A stretch of DNA of 64,000 bases from positions 14,818,001 through 14,882,000 of the forward strand of contig JANTQA010000047.1 of NCBI GenBank assembly GCA_027625915.1, given 5' to 3'. The notes under the pieces were generated by a model. It did not search any database, had not been told where the DNA came from, and was given only the letters and a program-made list of their open reading frames with translations. The stretch is from Anaeramoeba flamelloides. Lineage: Eukaryota > Metamonada > Anaeramoebidae. Of the stretch, positions 1 to 10,149 are shown one piece after another. Numbering within the stretch: the first letter of the stretch is position 1; the number at the start of each line of letters is the position of its first letter. The position numbers were made by a program, and so were the translations under genes.

Positions 1-54
1 CAATGTTAGTCTCATTTTCTAATGAAACAATCCCTTTCAATAATTTAACTAATT
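1..54 (-). other. possible exon cut by the window edge
   Basis: On the minus strand an acceptor-like CAG (55-57) is followed by an open frame reading ELVKLLKGIVSLENETNI that runs off the window start. It is richer in GC than its surroundings. I do not recognise it. It may belong with the start-like exon at 892-913, but no joining is shown by the sequence. Confidence 0.15.
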
Positions 55-412
55 CTGGGTTTGTGTTTAAAATTTTTGATAGTTATATAGCACTTCATCT
101 TTTATATATCCATTGTTTTTTTTTTTCTTTTTCACCATTTTGTATTTCTTTTCACATAAATAATATATTAAATTCCATTTTCAAGATAATTAGAATTGAA
201 TTTGAAAATTATGCTGTAATTTTAAAAATTATAATAAAAATAATAAACTAAAGTTCTATTTCATTTATAAACGCTATATAACCTTTTTCCAAAATATAAG
301 TTTAAATTTATTCGAAAAAAGTATTATTAAATAATAACAATAAAAATAATCAAGTTATAATTTTTAACCCAGATTGAATTGTATATGTTTTATTATTTTT
401 TTTTTTAATTTT

Positions 413-913
413 TTAAATTTTTGATTTGAAAAGTTTCTGTTGTAGTTTATTTTCCCATTCTAAATTTAAAACAATTGGTGTCCGGTATATCAAAAGTTTA
501 AATAGAATAACTGCTTTGTTTTTTTTTCTATTTAAAAAAGAAATTTATTTAATAAGTTTGATTTTGTCTAATTTTTTTACAAACAGAATACGGTTTTTCC
601 AAATGGTTGGTAGATTTTCCAATAATTGAGATAGTTTCAATTTTTTAAAAATATGAATATTTGGTTTTTTATTATTCTTGTTTTCTATTTGTTGAGTTTA
701 AATAACACAATGTGAATACTTGATATCATCTTTATTATTATTATTATTATTAATATTATTAATATTAATATTATTAATATTATTGTTATTGGTATTGGTA
801 TTGTTATTCTTGTTAATAATATACGTGTGTGCCAAAATGGATTAAATATTGAAAAAAAAGAAAAAAAAAACAAATTCTAAAATTGACTTACTGGTTTCGT
901 CGAAAAATTCCAT
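413..913 (-). CDS. candidate two-exon small protein
   Basis: Seen: on the minus strand an ATG at 913 opens MEFFDET and runs into a good donor (GTAAGT, just below 892). A frame-compatible segment at 413-510 after a CAG acceptor would complete a 39-residue protein ending LQQKLFKSKI, with a hydrophobic stretch in the middle. The implied intron is 381 nt. Real introns in the SmE gene of this window (GTAAAAC and GTAAGAC donors, TAG acceptors) make such a structure plausible. There is no recognisable family, and chance open frames of this size are common in such DNA, so this is only a candidate. Confidence 0.18.
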
Positions 914-1385
914 ACAATCTATAACTACGGCAATAATAAATGATTACATTCATATTTGGGGATGATGTCATAAAAATCGTAAATATTATGCAATAAGATT
1001 TCAGAAAATCAATAGCCCAAAAATACCATATTAGAAGATAAGCAATTACAAAAATTGTATAAAAAATTGAAACAACTTGTGATCGGCTCTATAAATAATT
1101 AAATTAAATTGTATTTGAAGGGATAAAAAAAGGGGGGAGTTTGTATGGGAAAGAAGTTAAAATAAATAAAATAACACATTTTTTTTTAAATTTTCAGTAA
1201 CTATTTTGCTTTATTTAAATCCTGAATTTCCCTTTATTAAACGCATAAGAAATTGCAAGTTTAATTTTGTGTGACTTATTCATTATATTAATATTTCCAA
1301 AATTAAATTAATGTTGGTTTTCAAAATTCAAAATTTTGACTGGTGAGTATTACTATTTTTTTATATTACTATTTTAATTATTTTT
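914..1385. other. AT-rich spacer
   Basis: No supported gene. Homopolymer A/T runs and one GTGAGT at 1342 after a short open frame starting ATG TTG GTT; nothing more can be said. Confidence 0.4.
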
Positions 1386-1389
1386 ATTC

Positions 1390-2200
1390 TTGTCTTTTTT
1401 TTTTATTGTAAGCTGTTACTGCTTGTTCAAAAAAATTTAACAGAATTTCCAAAAAGTGAGGAATTTTTTTCTGATTTTTTATTAATTTAAATTGGGTAAA
1501 CATTATTAAGGTTTACAATCCCTGAAACTGGAAAAAAGATTATCTTGTATTGGGTGTGTCAACTTGTTATTTTGGTTCTTAGCTGATCGATCCACAGCTA
1601 AGTTTGGATCGTATAGGTGGTTGAAAAAGGCTATTTTTGTCATTTTATTTTTTTTTTTTTTCCGAAATCCGAATTGATGAGTCTAAGATTAATTAATTGG
1701 AAGATATTTAATTAGTAATTGAGTTTTTTTGTTTTCTATGTTGAAATTTTTTATTTACGCTTTGTATTATTTGATGCTTGTAAAAAAATTTTTTTTTATT
1801 TACTCCTAATTCTGTAAAAGGAAAATGATAATTTCAATTGACAACCCAAAAATTAACACTTTCAATTCAATACCTTCCAATTAATTAATCTTAGACTCAT
1901 CAATTCGGATTTCGGAAAAAAAAAAAAAATAAAATGACAAAAATAGCCTTTTTCAACCACCTATACGATCCAAACTTAGTTGTGGATCGATCAGCTAAGA
2001 ACCAAAATAACAAGTTGACACATCCAATACAAGATAATCTTTTTTTTCCAGTTTCAGGGATTGTAAACCTTAAATGAGATCAAATTAACAAATATCTTTT
2101 AAAAGCCAAATAGAATATTTATCAATGCTGGAGAGTTTTAAGAATCATTACTCCTATTAATTGATTTTCTTCTTTCAATTTCAATAAGATAGTGTTAATT
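1390..2200 (+). repeat. dispersed repeat split by a MITE insertion
   Basis: 1390-1509 plus 2070-2200 match, as a reverse complement, the uninterrupted segment 5460-5700. The match includes the GCTGTTACTGCTTG motif on one side and the AAAAGCCAAATAGAATATTT motif on the other. The interruption is exactly the element at 1510-2069, so this is a filled site and the other copy is the empty one. Confidence 0.8.
1510..2069. mobile_element. piggyBac-like MITE, 560 bp, long terminal inverted repeats
   Basis: Starts GGTTTACAATCCCTG and ends with the reverse complement. The inverted repeats are about 200 bp each and nearly identical, with a short unrelated centre of about 150 bp. It is flanked on both sides by TTAA (1506-1509 and 2070-2073). 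The related copy at 5460-5700 has a single TTAA and no element. A TTAA duplication is the hallmark of piggyBac-superfamily insertion. It carries no transposase, so it would depend on one elsewhere. The high arm identity suggests it is fairly young. Confidence 0.85.
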
Positions 2201-2385
2201 TCAAATTTTTTATCTGCAAACCTTAACGACTATTCATATTTTATACCCTTAATTGATTGGAATATCTATATCTAAATCAATAAAAATGATTTAAATGAAT
2301 TACAAATAAATTAAAAGAAAAAATATTGAAGATTTTAAGAATTTTGAGGATTTTGAAAAAGTATTTATTGTTCAAAAAAATTAAT

Positions 2386-2561
2386 GAATTTTTGAGCAAA
2401 ACAAGGGAAATTTGAAATAGATTTTTTTTTTGATATTGCACATGGGCGTATCCAAATTATTTTCAAGAATATTTATACACTTGAAGTAACCTATATGACG
2501 ATTTAAAATAATTTGCAGAGGCCTTCGCATAATCGTATTTTCATTTTGGAACCCTTTAAAG
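2386..2561 (+). other. exon-like patch
   Basis: Two GC-raised open segments. The first reads about IAHGRIQIIFKNIYTLE and ends at GTAACC (2486). The second, 2519-2561, lies between a CAG acceptor and an AAAG/GTAAAT donor and reads RPSHNRIFILEPFK. The implied intron would be only 33 nt. The family is not recognised. A further exon-like stretch at about 2705-2757 does not keep the phase. Suggestive only. Confidence 0.2.
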
Positions 2562-2579
2562 GTAAATTTCGAATCAGTT

Positions 2580-3240
2580 TGTAAAAATGGTTTTACACAA
2601 ATGGTAAATTTTTGATAAAAAAACCTAAATTTCGAATTTGGATTGTGAAAATTGTTATCTAAAAACTTCTAATTTTGAAAAACCCTAAATTTTTAATTTA
2701 ACAAGAACTTTGACTCGACATTCTATAAAGTCAGCAAACTATACTGTTCATTCTAAAGGTAATATTCACAGAACATAAAATATGAATAGTCCTTAAGATA
2801 GTCTGAAATTAAAGAAAATCACATTTTTTGTTCAATTCATAATTTAAAAGTAACAATTTTCAGAATGGATCTTGAATATTTAATCATAATTATTTTCTGA
2901 GCACTTGAAATGATTTTTTACTCTTATTTGGATGAGTCACTTTGAAAAAGGAAGCGATTTTGGAATTTTCAAAATCTAATAGAAAACTTGAAGGAAAGAT
3001 AATTATACAGAGCAAAAAATTTGCGTTTTCTTCTTTTTTTTCTATACAATATCTAATCCAGTATTCAATTTTATACCTAAAGCCAAATCAATTTTGAAGG
3101 TTAACTAATTGATTTTGAGTAATTTTTAAATTATGGATTGAATTTTGTTGAAAATTTTTTGTAATTGTTCCAATTTTGATAAAATTTCGATGCTTTTGAG
3201 TTATAACCTTTCATGTGTTATAACTTGGATAAAAAAATAC
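2580..3240. other. AT-rich spacer with a dispersed-repeat fragment
   Basis: 3055-3180 shares the TATACCTAA..CCAAATCAATTTTGAA motif with 23630-23720 and 52085-52200, a dispersed repeat. Otherwise no feature seen. Confidence 0.4.
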
Positions 3241-3249
3241 TCTAAAAAA

Positions 3250-3985
3250 ATTTAGAGTTTTAAGGAATTGCCACCAAGTACCGTAGAGTGTTGTCAAGTG
3301 CCTTTTTTTTTTTTTTTTTTAGATTTTCTGTTTTATTTCAGTGTTCTATGTTTTTTCTGGGGGTTTCTTTTTGTTTTTGTTTGTGAAGTGTTCTAGGTTT
3401 TTTTTACTTATTGAAATAAACAGAAAATTTTAAGAAATTTTCGGTTTATTTCTAAAGTAAAAAAAACCTAACGAAAATCTATTGATTTTTTAATCAAAAC
3501 AAAAATTAAAAAAAACCTAACAAAAAGTGCCGTCAAGTGCCAAGGTTTTTTTTTTTTTTGAGATTTTCTGTTTTATTTGTGAAGTGTTCTAGGTTTTTTT
3601 TACTTTTTGAAATAAATAGAAAACTCAAAAAAAAAAAACCTAGAACAGTTTACAAATAAAATAGAAAACCTCAAAAAAACCTAGAACGCTTAACAAATAA
3701 ATAGATAACGCAAAAAAAAACCTAACGAAAATCTATTGATTTTACAAGTAAATAGAAAACTCAAAAAAACCTAACGAAAATCAATATATTTTCTAAATAT
3801 ACATAAAACTCAAAAAAACCTAACAAAAATCATTGATTTTACATTAAACAGAAAATCAAGAAAAGCTAACTGTAATTTTTTTTTAATGTAAGAAATAAAC
3901 CGAAAATTAAAAAAAAATTCTGTTTATTTCTCAAATTAAGGAAAACCTAATGGAAAGTACCTAACGGCAAACATGTGGTAATTCT
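3250..3985. repeat. degenerate repeat array with both orientations of a ~48-bp unit
   Basis: The unit is roughly AAACTCAAAAAAACCTAACG followed by AAAATCTATTGATTTTACA and a short AT-rich tail. Several tandem degenerate copies lie in one orientation (about 3600-3850), with inverted copies (GTTCTAGG-T-run-ACTT) at about 3300-3420 and 3540-3620. The phrase GTCAAGTGCC occurs at 3293 and 3533. Related single units occur near 41380-41420 and 59340-59480. Confidence 0.6.
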
Positions 3986-4020
3986 GTTGTATCTCCTTTC
4001 TTCAATAATCATAAAAATAA

Positions 4021-4900
4021 TAAACTCTTTTTCAGTCAAATGGTCCAGTTCTATTTAAGAAATAGAGCATATTCTATGAGTTTAATTCAGGATTCTTCTC
4101 AAAATAAATTTTCAATTTTTTTGATCAGATCATTTTTTCTAATTACGTCAAATTGTTTTTGTTATGTTTTTTACAATTTTTTTTTGCTTTTTCAAATTTT
4201 TTTTTCTTTTTCATTTTTTAAAAATTAAATATGAAAATAAAAGGTTTGAAAATCTAAAAAAAAACATTAAGAAAAGTGTGAATTTGTAATTCCTTTAAAA
4301 ATGAATATATTTACAAATAAAAAATCTTATTGTCAACAATTTTAATTTTCCAAAAGAAATTGAGAAATTTTCATCAAATTTTAAATGAAAGTGGCCCAAA
4401 AATTTTTTTAACATTTTTTTTTTTTTGAAATTTATAGTTTGTTCATGCTTTTCTTTTATGAATATCAACTTTTGTCAGGAGTTTTTTATTTCTCTTATTT
4501 TTATACAATAGTATGTTGGCTTGATTCTTCAAAAAAAAAATTGAATTTTTCATTTTTGGCTATACACTTTGAGTGAAATGGAGTTTGATGTATATATATA
4601 TAAATATATCAGTTTTGTTGTGGTTAACATAATTAAAAACCTAATTACTCTATTTTGTACGAAAACTTTCAAAATCTGATCTTGTTATTTTTAGAATTTA
4701 TTTTTAATAGTAGAACTTTAAGAAATCAGTATCATATTTACTTCTTGTTTATTATTGTTGGTTTCTGTGATCATTTAGTGTGTAAGCATTCTGAAAAAAA
4801 AAGAAACACATCTTTTCATTTACTTCAATGGCTTACCATGTACTGATTATTTAAACAACACTATTGAGAATAGATTTAACAATCAAGATTAAGGATTCTA
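4021..4900. other. spacer with transposon-end remnants
   Basis: 4021-4052 (TAAACTC..TTCAGTCAAATGGTCCAG) matches the terminal repeat of the element at 45634-46324, without a partner end. 4655-4810 matches the dispersed repeat at 23850-23960 and 52270-52400 (shared AGAACTTTAAGAAA). No gene supported. Confidence 0.4.
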
Positions 4901-5270
4901 ATACTTGTATTTGAAATTTAAATGGGAAAGAATATTCACTTCCTTTTCCATATTTTTCTTGACTTGCAAAGAAATAGATTTCTCCAGAATAAGATTGTTA
5001 TTTGTGGTACTGTTTGACTGGTATTTGAAATTGAAATGGGTTTTATTGACAGCTGATTTTCTTTTTTTTTTCAATTCCGAAATCTAACTTTCATTTGTAT
5101 TTCTTAATTCACTAAATATATATCATAGTAAAGAGGGACAAACAAAGAAATATCAATCACAAATTACAATCTATTTCTTTGAAAACTCTACTGGTATTTG
5201 CATAAGAAATGGAAGATTAGAAATTGAAGTGAAAATTTTTTACTAATTTATTATTCCAATAAAAGCAAAA
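4900..5270. repeat. palindromic dispersed repeat (two overlapping units)
   Basis: Shares GTATTTGAAATTTAAATGGG and its inverse with 48604-48850, and the AAGTGAAAATTTT..CACTTC palindrome with 45962-46115 and, more weakly, 39955-40180. An inner copy starts near 5018, inside the outer one. Probably a MITE family; no clear target duplication. Confidence 0.5.
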
Positions 5271-5459
5271 AAAAATTTTCAGTTTATTTTCCTTTTAAAA
5301 ATAGGTTTTCAAACAAGTAGGTTGTAATTGAAAAGTCCGTTTGTTAAAAGAAAACGAAATTGAAGTGAAAATTTTTTCCGCTATATTCTCCAAATAACAA
5401 GACTACAAATGTATTGAGATAATTTCCAAAGTCAAGACATAAAATCAAATAATTTAATT

Positions 5460-5700
5460 TCACAGCAATCTTCTTAAGATGTCTTGTTGAAATTGAAAGA
5501 AGAAAATCAATAGATGAGAGGAATGATTCTTAAAACTGTCCAGTCTTGATAAATATTCTATTTGGCTTTTAAAGGTATTTGTTAATTTGATCACATTTAA
5601 TAATGTTTACCCAATTTAAATTAATAAAAAATCAAAAAAAAATTCCTCTATTTTGAAATTCTGTTAAATTTTTTTGAACAAGCAGTAACAGCTTTGAAAA
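5460..5700 (-). repeat. dispersed repeat, empty site of the 1510-2069 MITE
   Basis: Reverse complement of 1390-1509 joined to 2070-2200, with a single TTAA at the junction. It gives the pre-insertion state of the piggyBac-like MITE. Confidence 0.8.
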
Positions 5701-6373
5701 AAAAAGAAAAGAGTTTGCAAAAAAATAAATTTTTGTGAAAAAAAAGGGGATCTAAATATGGTTCTCTAAACAGAATTTTGCAAATTGTCTTCAAGTTTGA
5801 ATTTTTTTAACAACGCTCTTGATTTAAACACAAATTTTCAAATCTTGAAAATTTTTTTTATTTACAAAACTAAAATAGATAACAAATTGTTAGTTTAGTT
5901 TTTAAATTTTGTTTGTTCTTTTTCTTTCACAATTTTAAAGAATAAAAATAAATTAGAAAAATTTTTTTGCCAGAAACAAAGAAGAAAAAAAAAATTTACT
6001 GAGAAAAGGAAAATAAAAGCGATCACGATTAAAATCTTTGAATTAAAATATTTAACATGTTGCACCCAATAAAAAACTATTTGAAAAACTTTTGCTCGAT
6101 GTTTGTGCAAGGTTCTCGACAAACAAAAAAAGTAGAAAATGCATTTTCAAATTTGAGTTTTCTTTTTGTAAATAGAACAATGGTTTGAGTTGTGGTAACG
6201 TGAAACGTTTTATAGAGAAATTTTCACTGAACCAGAGTCTCAAGTCTTGACTGAAAACAATTCTTGGTTTGAAAGATCTTTTTTTTTTTTTAAATTTTAT
6301 GATCAAAAAAAAGCAAAAATAAAGAATTATTTGCGCCTTTTTTAAAAATAATTTGTGGATCTTGGTTTCCTTC

Positions 6374-6558
6374 TTACAGCCCAATCAGACGCTTAAAAAA
6401 ACAAGAAAACATCGAAAACAAATACTTACTGCGATTGGTTGGTAGTGTCTCCTTGCTGTGAATAATATTTGTAGCAGAACGATTACAGAAATTTCAATGA
6501 AAAACCCAATCTTGATTAGAGCCATTTTTTCATTAATTTGGCGTTGTCTTTTGAAGGG
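6374..6558 (-). CDS. p24/TMED-like C-terminal exons (partial gene)
   Basis: Seen: minus-strand open segment 6430-6558 starting after a CAG acceptor and ending at a perfect donor (GTAAGT, 6424-6429). It reads QRQINEKMALIKIGFF, then IEISVIVLLQILF, then TARRHYQPIA. A 38-nt intron would lead to a last exon 6374-6391 giving RLIGL and a stop. Known: p24 cargo receptors of the early secretory pathway end in a coiled coil, an N-E-(R/K) motif, one membrane helix with a conserved Gln, and a short basic/aromatic tail. Here the Asn-to-Gln spacing is 21 residues, as I recall for TMED proteins. Inferred: the lumenal GOLD domain would be encoded upstream (above 6560), but I could not find those exons. Could also be an unrelated membrane protein with its own start at the Met codon. 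Confidence 0.4.
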
Positions 6559-6714
6559 CTGACGCAAAAATTTAAATATTAAAATGTAAAAAAATGAAAA
6601 GAGTTTTTGAGATTTAAACTTGATTGTCGTTTGAATAAAAAATTCGATTGCATCAATAATTCACCTTTCAAAAATTTTCCAGAATTTTATCTTTTCAAAT
6701 GAATTCAAATTTAG

Positions 6715-6993
6715 GGTAGATTCACATCCCGTGAATTTTCTCCACACTCAAGAACTACTTTAATACTAATAAACAAATTGTGTAATTGCACTTCTTTTGA
6801 TTTGGAAAATTCAAAAAACTTTCAAAAAAATTCACATGAGATTTCTCATTATAAAAATTTAAATAAAAAAAAAAAAAAGATTACGATAACAAAAAATGTA
6901 AATAACAAAAAAAATTATATATTTTCAATTGAGTCAAATTTCAACAAAAGAAAAAAAGTCGAAAAGGATCTTCACTGGAAAAAATATAAATAA
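6715..6993 (+). other. open frame of 92 codons without start
   Basis: Follows an acceptor-like TTTAG. The first third (GRFTSREFSPHSRTTLILIN) has raised GC and mixed amino acids; the rest is Lys/Asn-rich and could be chance. The family is not recognised. It lies opposite and upstream of the p24-like exons. Confidence 0.15.
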
Positions 6994-6999
6994 CTTAAA

Positions 7000-7950
7000 A
7001 TTAAATTTGAAAAAATTCTCAATTTCAATAATACAAATGAAGGTAAAATAATTATTCTTTTCTTATATTTGGAAAGACTTAAATGTCTTCAGTTTGACAC
7101 AAATTGTTTTCGATAAGAACAAAATCGATTGGCTTTAATAATATTATACTATTATTTTCTAATTAATAAATGAAAATTTTTAGTTCACTTACCAAAATAT
7201 ATTTCTACTTTATAAGTTAAAAGAAAAATACAAAGATTTTTTAAAAAATCATATTTAAGAAATGATATTTTTAGGCCATAATATAAACTTGAGTTAGTTG
7301 ACCCTAAGACAAAATTTTTACTCTTTTAATTTGATTGTAGTAGTAATAAATAATATTCATTTTGGAAATTGAAATAAAAATTTTCGTTTATTAATTGGAT
7401 TATAACAGTAGTTTTTGGTGATTTTGTAATTATTTGGATTTAAGATCTACATTCCAACTCTTGAGAGTGTTGAGCTATTGAACTATTTCACTTTAACTAC
7501 TCAAAAATGATTTTCATTCTGAAGAAGTTAGACAAAAAAAAATCCATTTTTTTTTCCTCTTTACCTTTTCATACATACCTTTTATCGTTCTTTTTCAAGG
7601 TAAAGGAAATTGAAAATAATTAAAAAAATATAATTACAAAAAAAATGACTTTTGGGGATTTTCAAGTGCAATTTCAAATTTGAGAACATTTCAAACTTGA
7701 AAATGGAAATGTAACAAATACATAGAACAGCTTGAGGAATTATTGTGAGTTCAGATAGTTAAAAATGTAATTCTAAAAAATTAAAATCATTTTTGCCAAA
7801 ATCTTTGAAAGGCAAAAATTCTGAAAATTGTTGGAATTGTGAAAATTTCTTATTTTTTCTAAAAGAATTTCTCAGTGTGTAAATATTACTGAGATTAAAA
7901 AAATTCTTCAAGGGTGTTTTTATACGTTATTTCATTGTTTTAACCAGAAA
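7000..7950. other. AT-rich spacer
   Basis: No supported gene. Short GC-raised patches at 7110-7140 and 7440-7495. The second looks faintly like a decayed tRNA-type sequence but cannot be folded into one. Confidence 0.35.
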
Positions 7951-7955
7951 ATGTA

Positions 7956-8151
7956 CAGTCAGTTTCACTTTTAAGGTACAAAATGTTACGAAATTTAAGG
8001 TACTAAAAAATCTCAAATTAAGGTACAAAATCCAGATTCTAGTAAAATAAATTGTTAAAAAAAAAAAATCCAAATTTTGTGTCTTAATTTGAGATTTTTA
8101 TTGTGCCTTAAATTTCGTTGTTAGTTTGTACTTTAAAAGTGAAAATGACTG
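7956..8151. mobile_element. Tc1/mariner-like MITE, copy 1 (196 bp)
   Basis: Ends CAGTCAGTTTCACTTTTAAG and its inverse, flanked by TA on both sides. A full palindrome with internal units (AAGGTACAAA, CTCAAATTAAGG). Same length and ends as the copies at 17646 and 56963. Confidence 0.85.
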
Positions 8152-8668
8152 TAATCCTTACCAGGGTTGGGATTTTATAACATTCTTTTATCCGAATAGA
8201 ATTTATATATTCAAAATTTACACATTTTGACAATTTGAGAGAAGATTAGAACACGAATTTTTTATTCAGTTCGGTGGGATATTGATTTTTAGTCTTTAAC
8301 GGGCTTTTTGAAAAATATTTTAATACATTTTTTTCCACATATAAAAGAAAATATCACAACATTATACTTTGTTGGATTTTCTTATTTGGTTTAAGAACTG
8401 TTAAATAATTAACTTTTTCTTTCAATGCCATTATTTTGTTATTGTATTCTATTTTATGTTTGAAAAAAAATTAATTAATTTTTTTTTCAGGGAGGACTTT
8501 TAATAATAAAATTCAACTTCCAAATAATGTAAATGGACAATATTTTTTACTTATCTAATTGGAATTTTTTGAAAATATGAAATTGGAGACTTTATGCATT
8601 ATACCCCAGCCCCTACAAAACACCAGAAATCAAGAGATAAAAGGCAATCAAAAAAAAAAGATAATTAA

Positions 8669-8920
8669 CAGTCATATAAAATCAAAAAAGATCAAACCAC
8701 AACCATTCTATTAGCTTTGATAAATGAACCCGGCATATATAATAATCTAGTGGAATTTATCAAAGAATGCTGTGTTATACAAGGCTACATAAAAAGGGAG
8801 ACAATTAACCCTACTTATTCACTTATCACTAATTTTTTCCAATTCTTTTATTTGTATTTCTCTCTTTATTCATTTTATTCATGGCTCTCTTTTATATTTT
8901 ACATTATATATCTAAACTAA
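8669..8920 (+). other. open frame of 83 codons without clear start
   Basis: First half is coding-like: TTTILLALINEPGIYNNLVE, then FIKECCVIQGYIKRETIN. The second half is Phe/Tyr/Leu-rich and hydrophobic. There is no ATG before codon 90 of the frame, so it would have to be an exon or a decayed gene. Not recognised. Confidence 0.2.
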
Positions 8921-9406
8921 ATTCTAAAAATTATGACACGATTTAATACTTGAAAGAATAAAAGTACTACTCTTCACATTCTATTTCGAAATAATTTTGT
9001 TTTTTCAAATTATTTCATTTTTTGTCTTTTTTGTTTTTGTTTTCATTTTTTTTTTTTCAGTTACTTAATCTGTTTCGTTAGATCTGAAAATTTTTGATGA
9101 TTGATAGATGGTTACTGTTGAGTTTCTTAAATTGAAAAATCACATACAATTGGTGCATGGTATCTTATCGTTTGGTGGATCAATAATTGTTGGTAATATT
9201 TCAACAATGTGCCATTACACTTTTTTTGTTTCACTTGTTTCATCTTTTTGGAGAACAGAGATTTTTTTATTTCGTTTGATATTTTTTTTTATTATAATAA
9301 AAATGATTAATTTTAAAAATTCCAATATTAAGTAACCGAAATCTGGTTTTATATTACGATTGGAAAAATATAATAAATTGGGTTTTTTTTTTTTTTTTTT
9401 TGCCTA

Positions 9407-9882
9407 CAGGGTGTAAATAACTCATTTTTTTTATTTTTAACCCATTACTAAAATTTAAATTATGCAAAAAATATTGGCTAACTCTAGAAATAAAAGAAAC
9501 AAATCAAGGGGGTGGCAACAGTATATAAACAAGAAATTGGGTTCTTTAAATAAATTTTAAAAAAGAATTATGAAGATATTGAAAGATTAAAATGTAATTT
9601 TTTGACAAAAAAATGGGAACAAGATCATTTTCTGAATTTTTATAAAAAAATCATTTAATCTCCAAAATTTTGTAAATATGTCGAAATTTTTAGAAACAAA
9701 AGTATTTAATATTATTGATCAACATTGGTTAATCAAAGATATAACCTCTAAAGTCAATTTAAATCCGGACCAAGAATATAATTGTGTCTTCCTATCAACA
9801 AATACCAAAGTCTGGAAAAAAAATATGTGTTAAATTTTAGTAATGGGTTGAAAGTTGTCAACACGGGTTATTTACACCACTG
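9407..9882. mobile_element. Tc1/mariner-type element, 476 bp, with an inner open frame
   Basis: Ends CAGGGTGTAAATAAC / GTTATTTACACCACTG, flanked by TA (9405-9406 and 9883-9884). The subterminal part (AACCCATTACTAAAATTTAA) is also inverted, giving arms of about 50 bp. Unlike the palindromic MITEs here, its centre is unique sequence and contains the open frame at 9678-9833. Confidence 0.75.
9678..9833 (+). CDS. 51-codon open frame inside the transposon
   Basis: ATG-started, reading MSKFLETKVFNIIDQHWLIK and ending VWKKNMC. It has mixed composition and GC above its surroundings (for example LNPDQEYNCVF). The frame stays open upstream to about 9640. No DDE-transposase motif is visible, so it is either a remnant of the element's own protein or captured sequence. 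Function unknown. Confidence 0.3.
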   Translation: MSKFLETKVFNIIDQHWLIKDITSKVNLNPDQEYNCVFLSTNTKVWKKNMC

Positions 9883-9937
9883 TATTTTTGATTTTATTTT
9901 TATGTAAATTTTTGGCATGGGGTTTAATGCTAATTTT

Positions 9938-10142
9938 AAAAATAAATGGATCAAAATTTTCATTTAGCTTTCCAAAAAAAAATCACATACCAAAAATTCA
10001 AACAATTCATCAAAATAGCCAATTCTAAAAGGTAAATTAATAAATTTATGCTTGTTATTGGAAGTAAAAATTTGAATTGTTACACAAATTAGAAAATCTT
10101 ATTTATGAAAAGTTGAATAAAAATTTTGTTCCATTTATTTTA
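9938..10142. mobile_element. palindromic MITE, second copy at 52900-53108
   Basis: Inverted ends AAATAAATGGATCAAAATTTT / AAATTTTGTTCCATTTATT with an ATTTAGCTTT-type subterminal part. The same ends bound 52900-53108. Confidence 0.6.
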
Positions 10143-10149
10143 CAACAAA

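Noticed and set aside
7440-7495. tRNA-like stretch on the minus strand (GTTCAATAGCTCAAC)
   Set aside because: No acceptor stem, and the T arm cannot be paired; may be chance.
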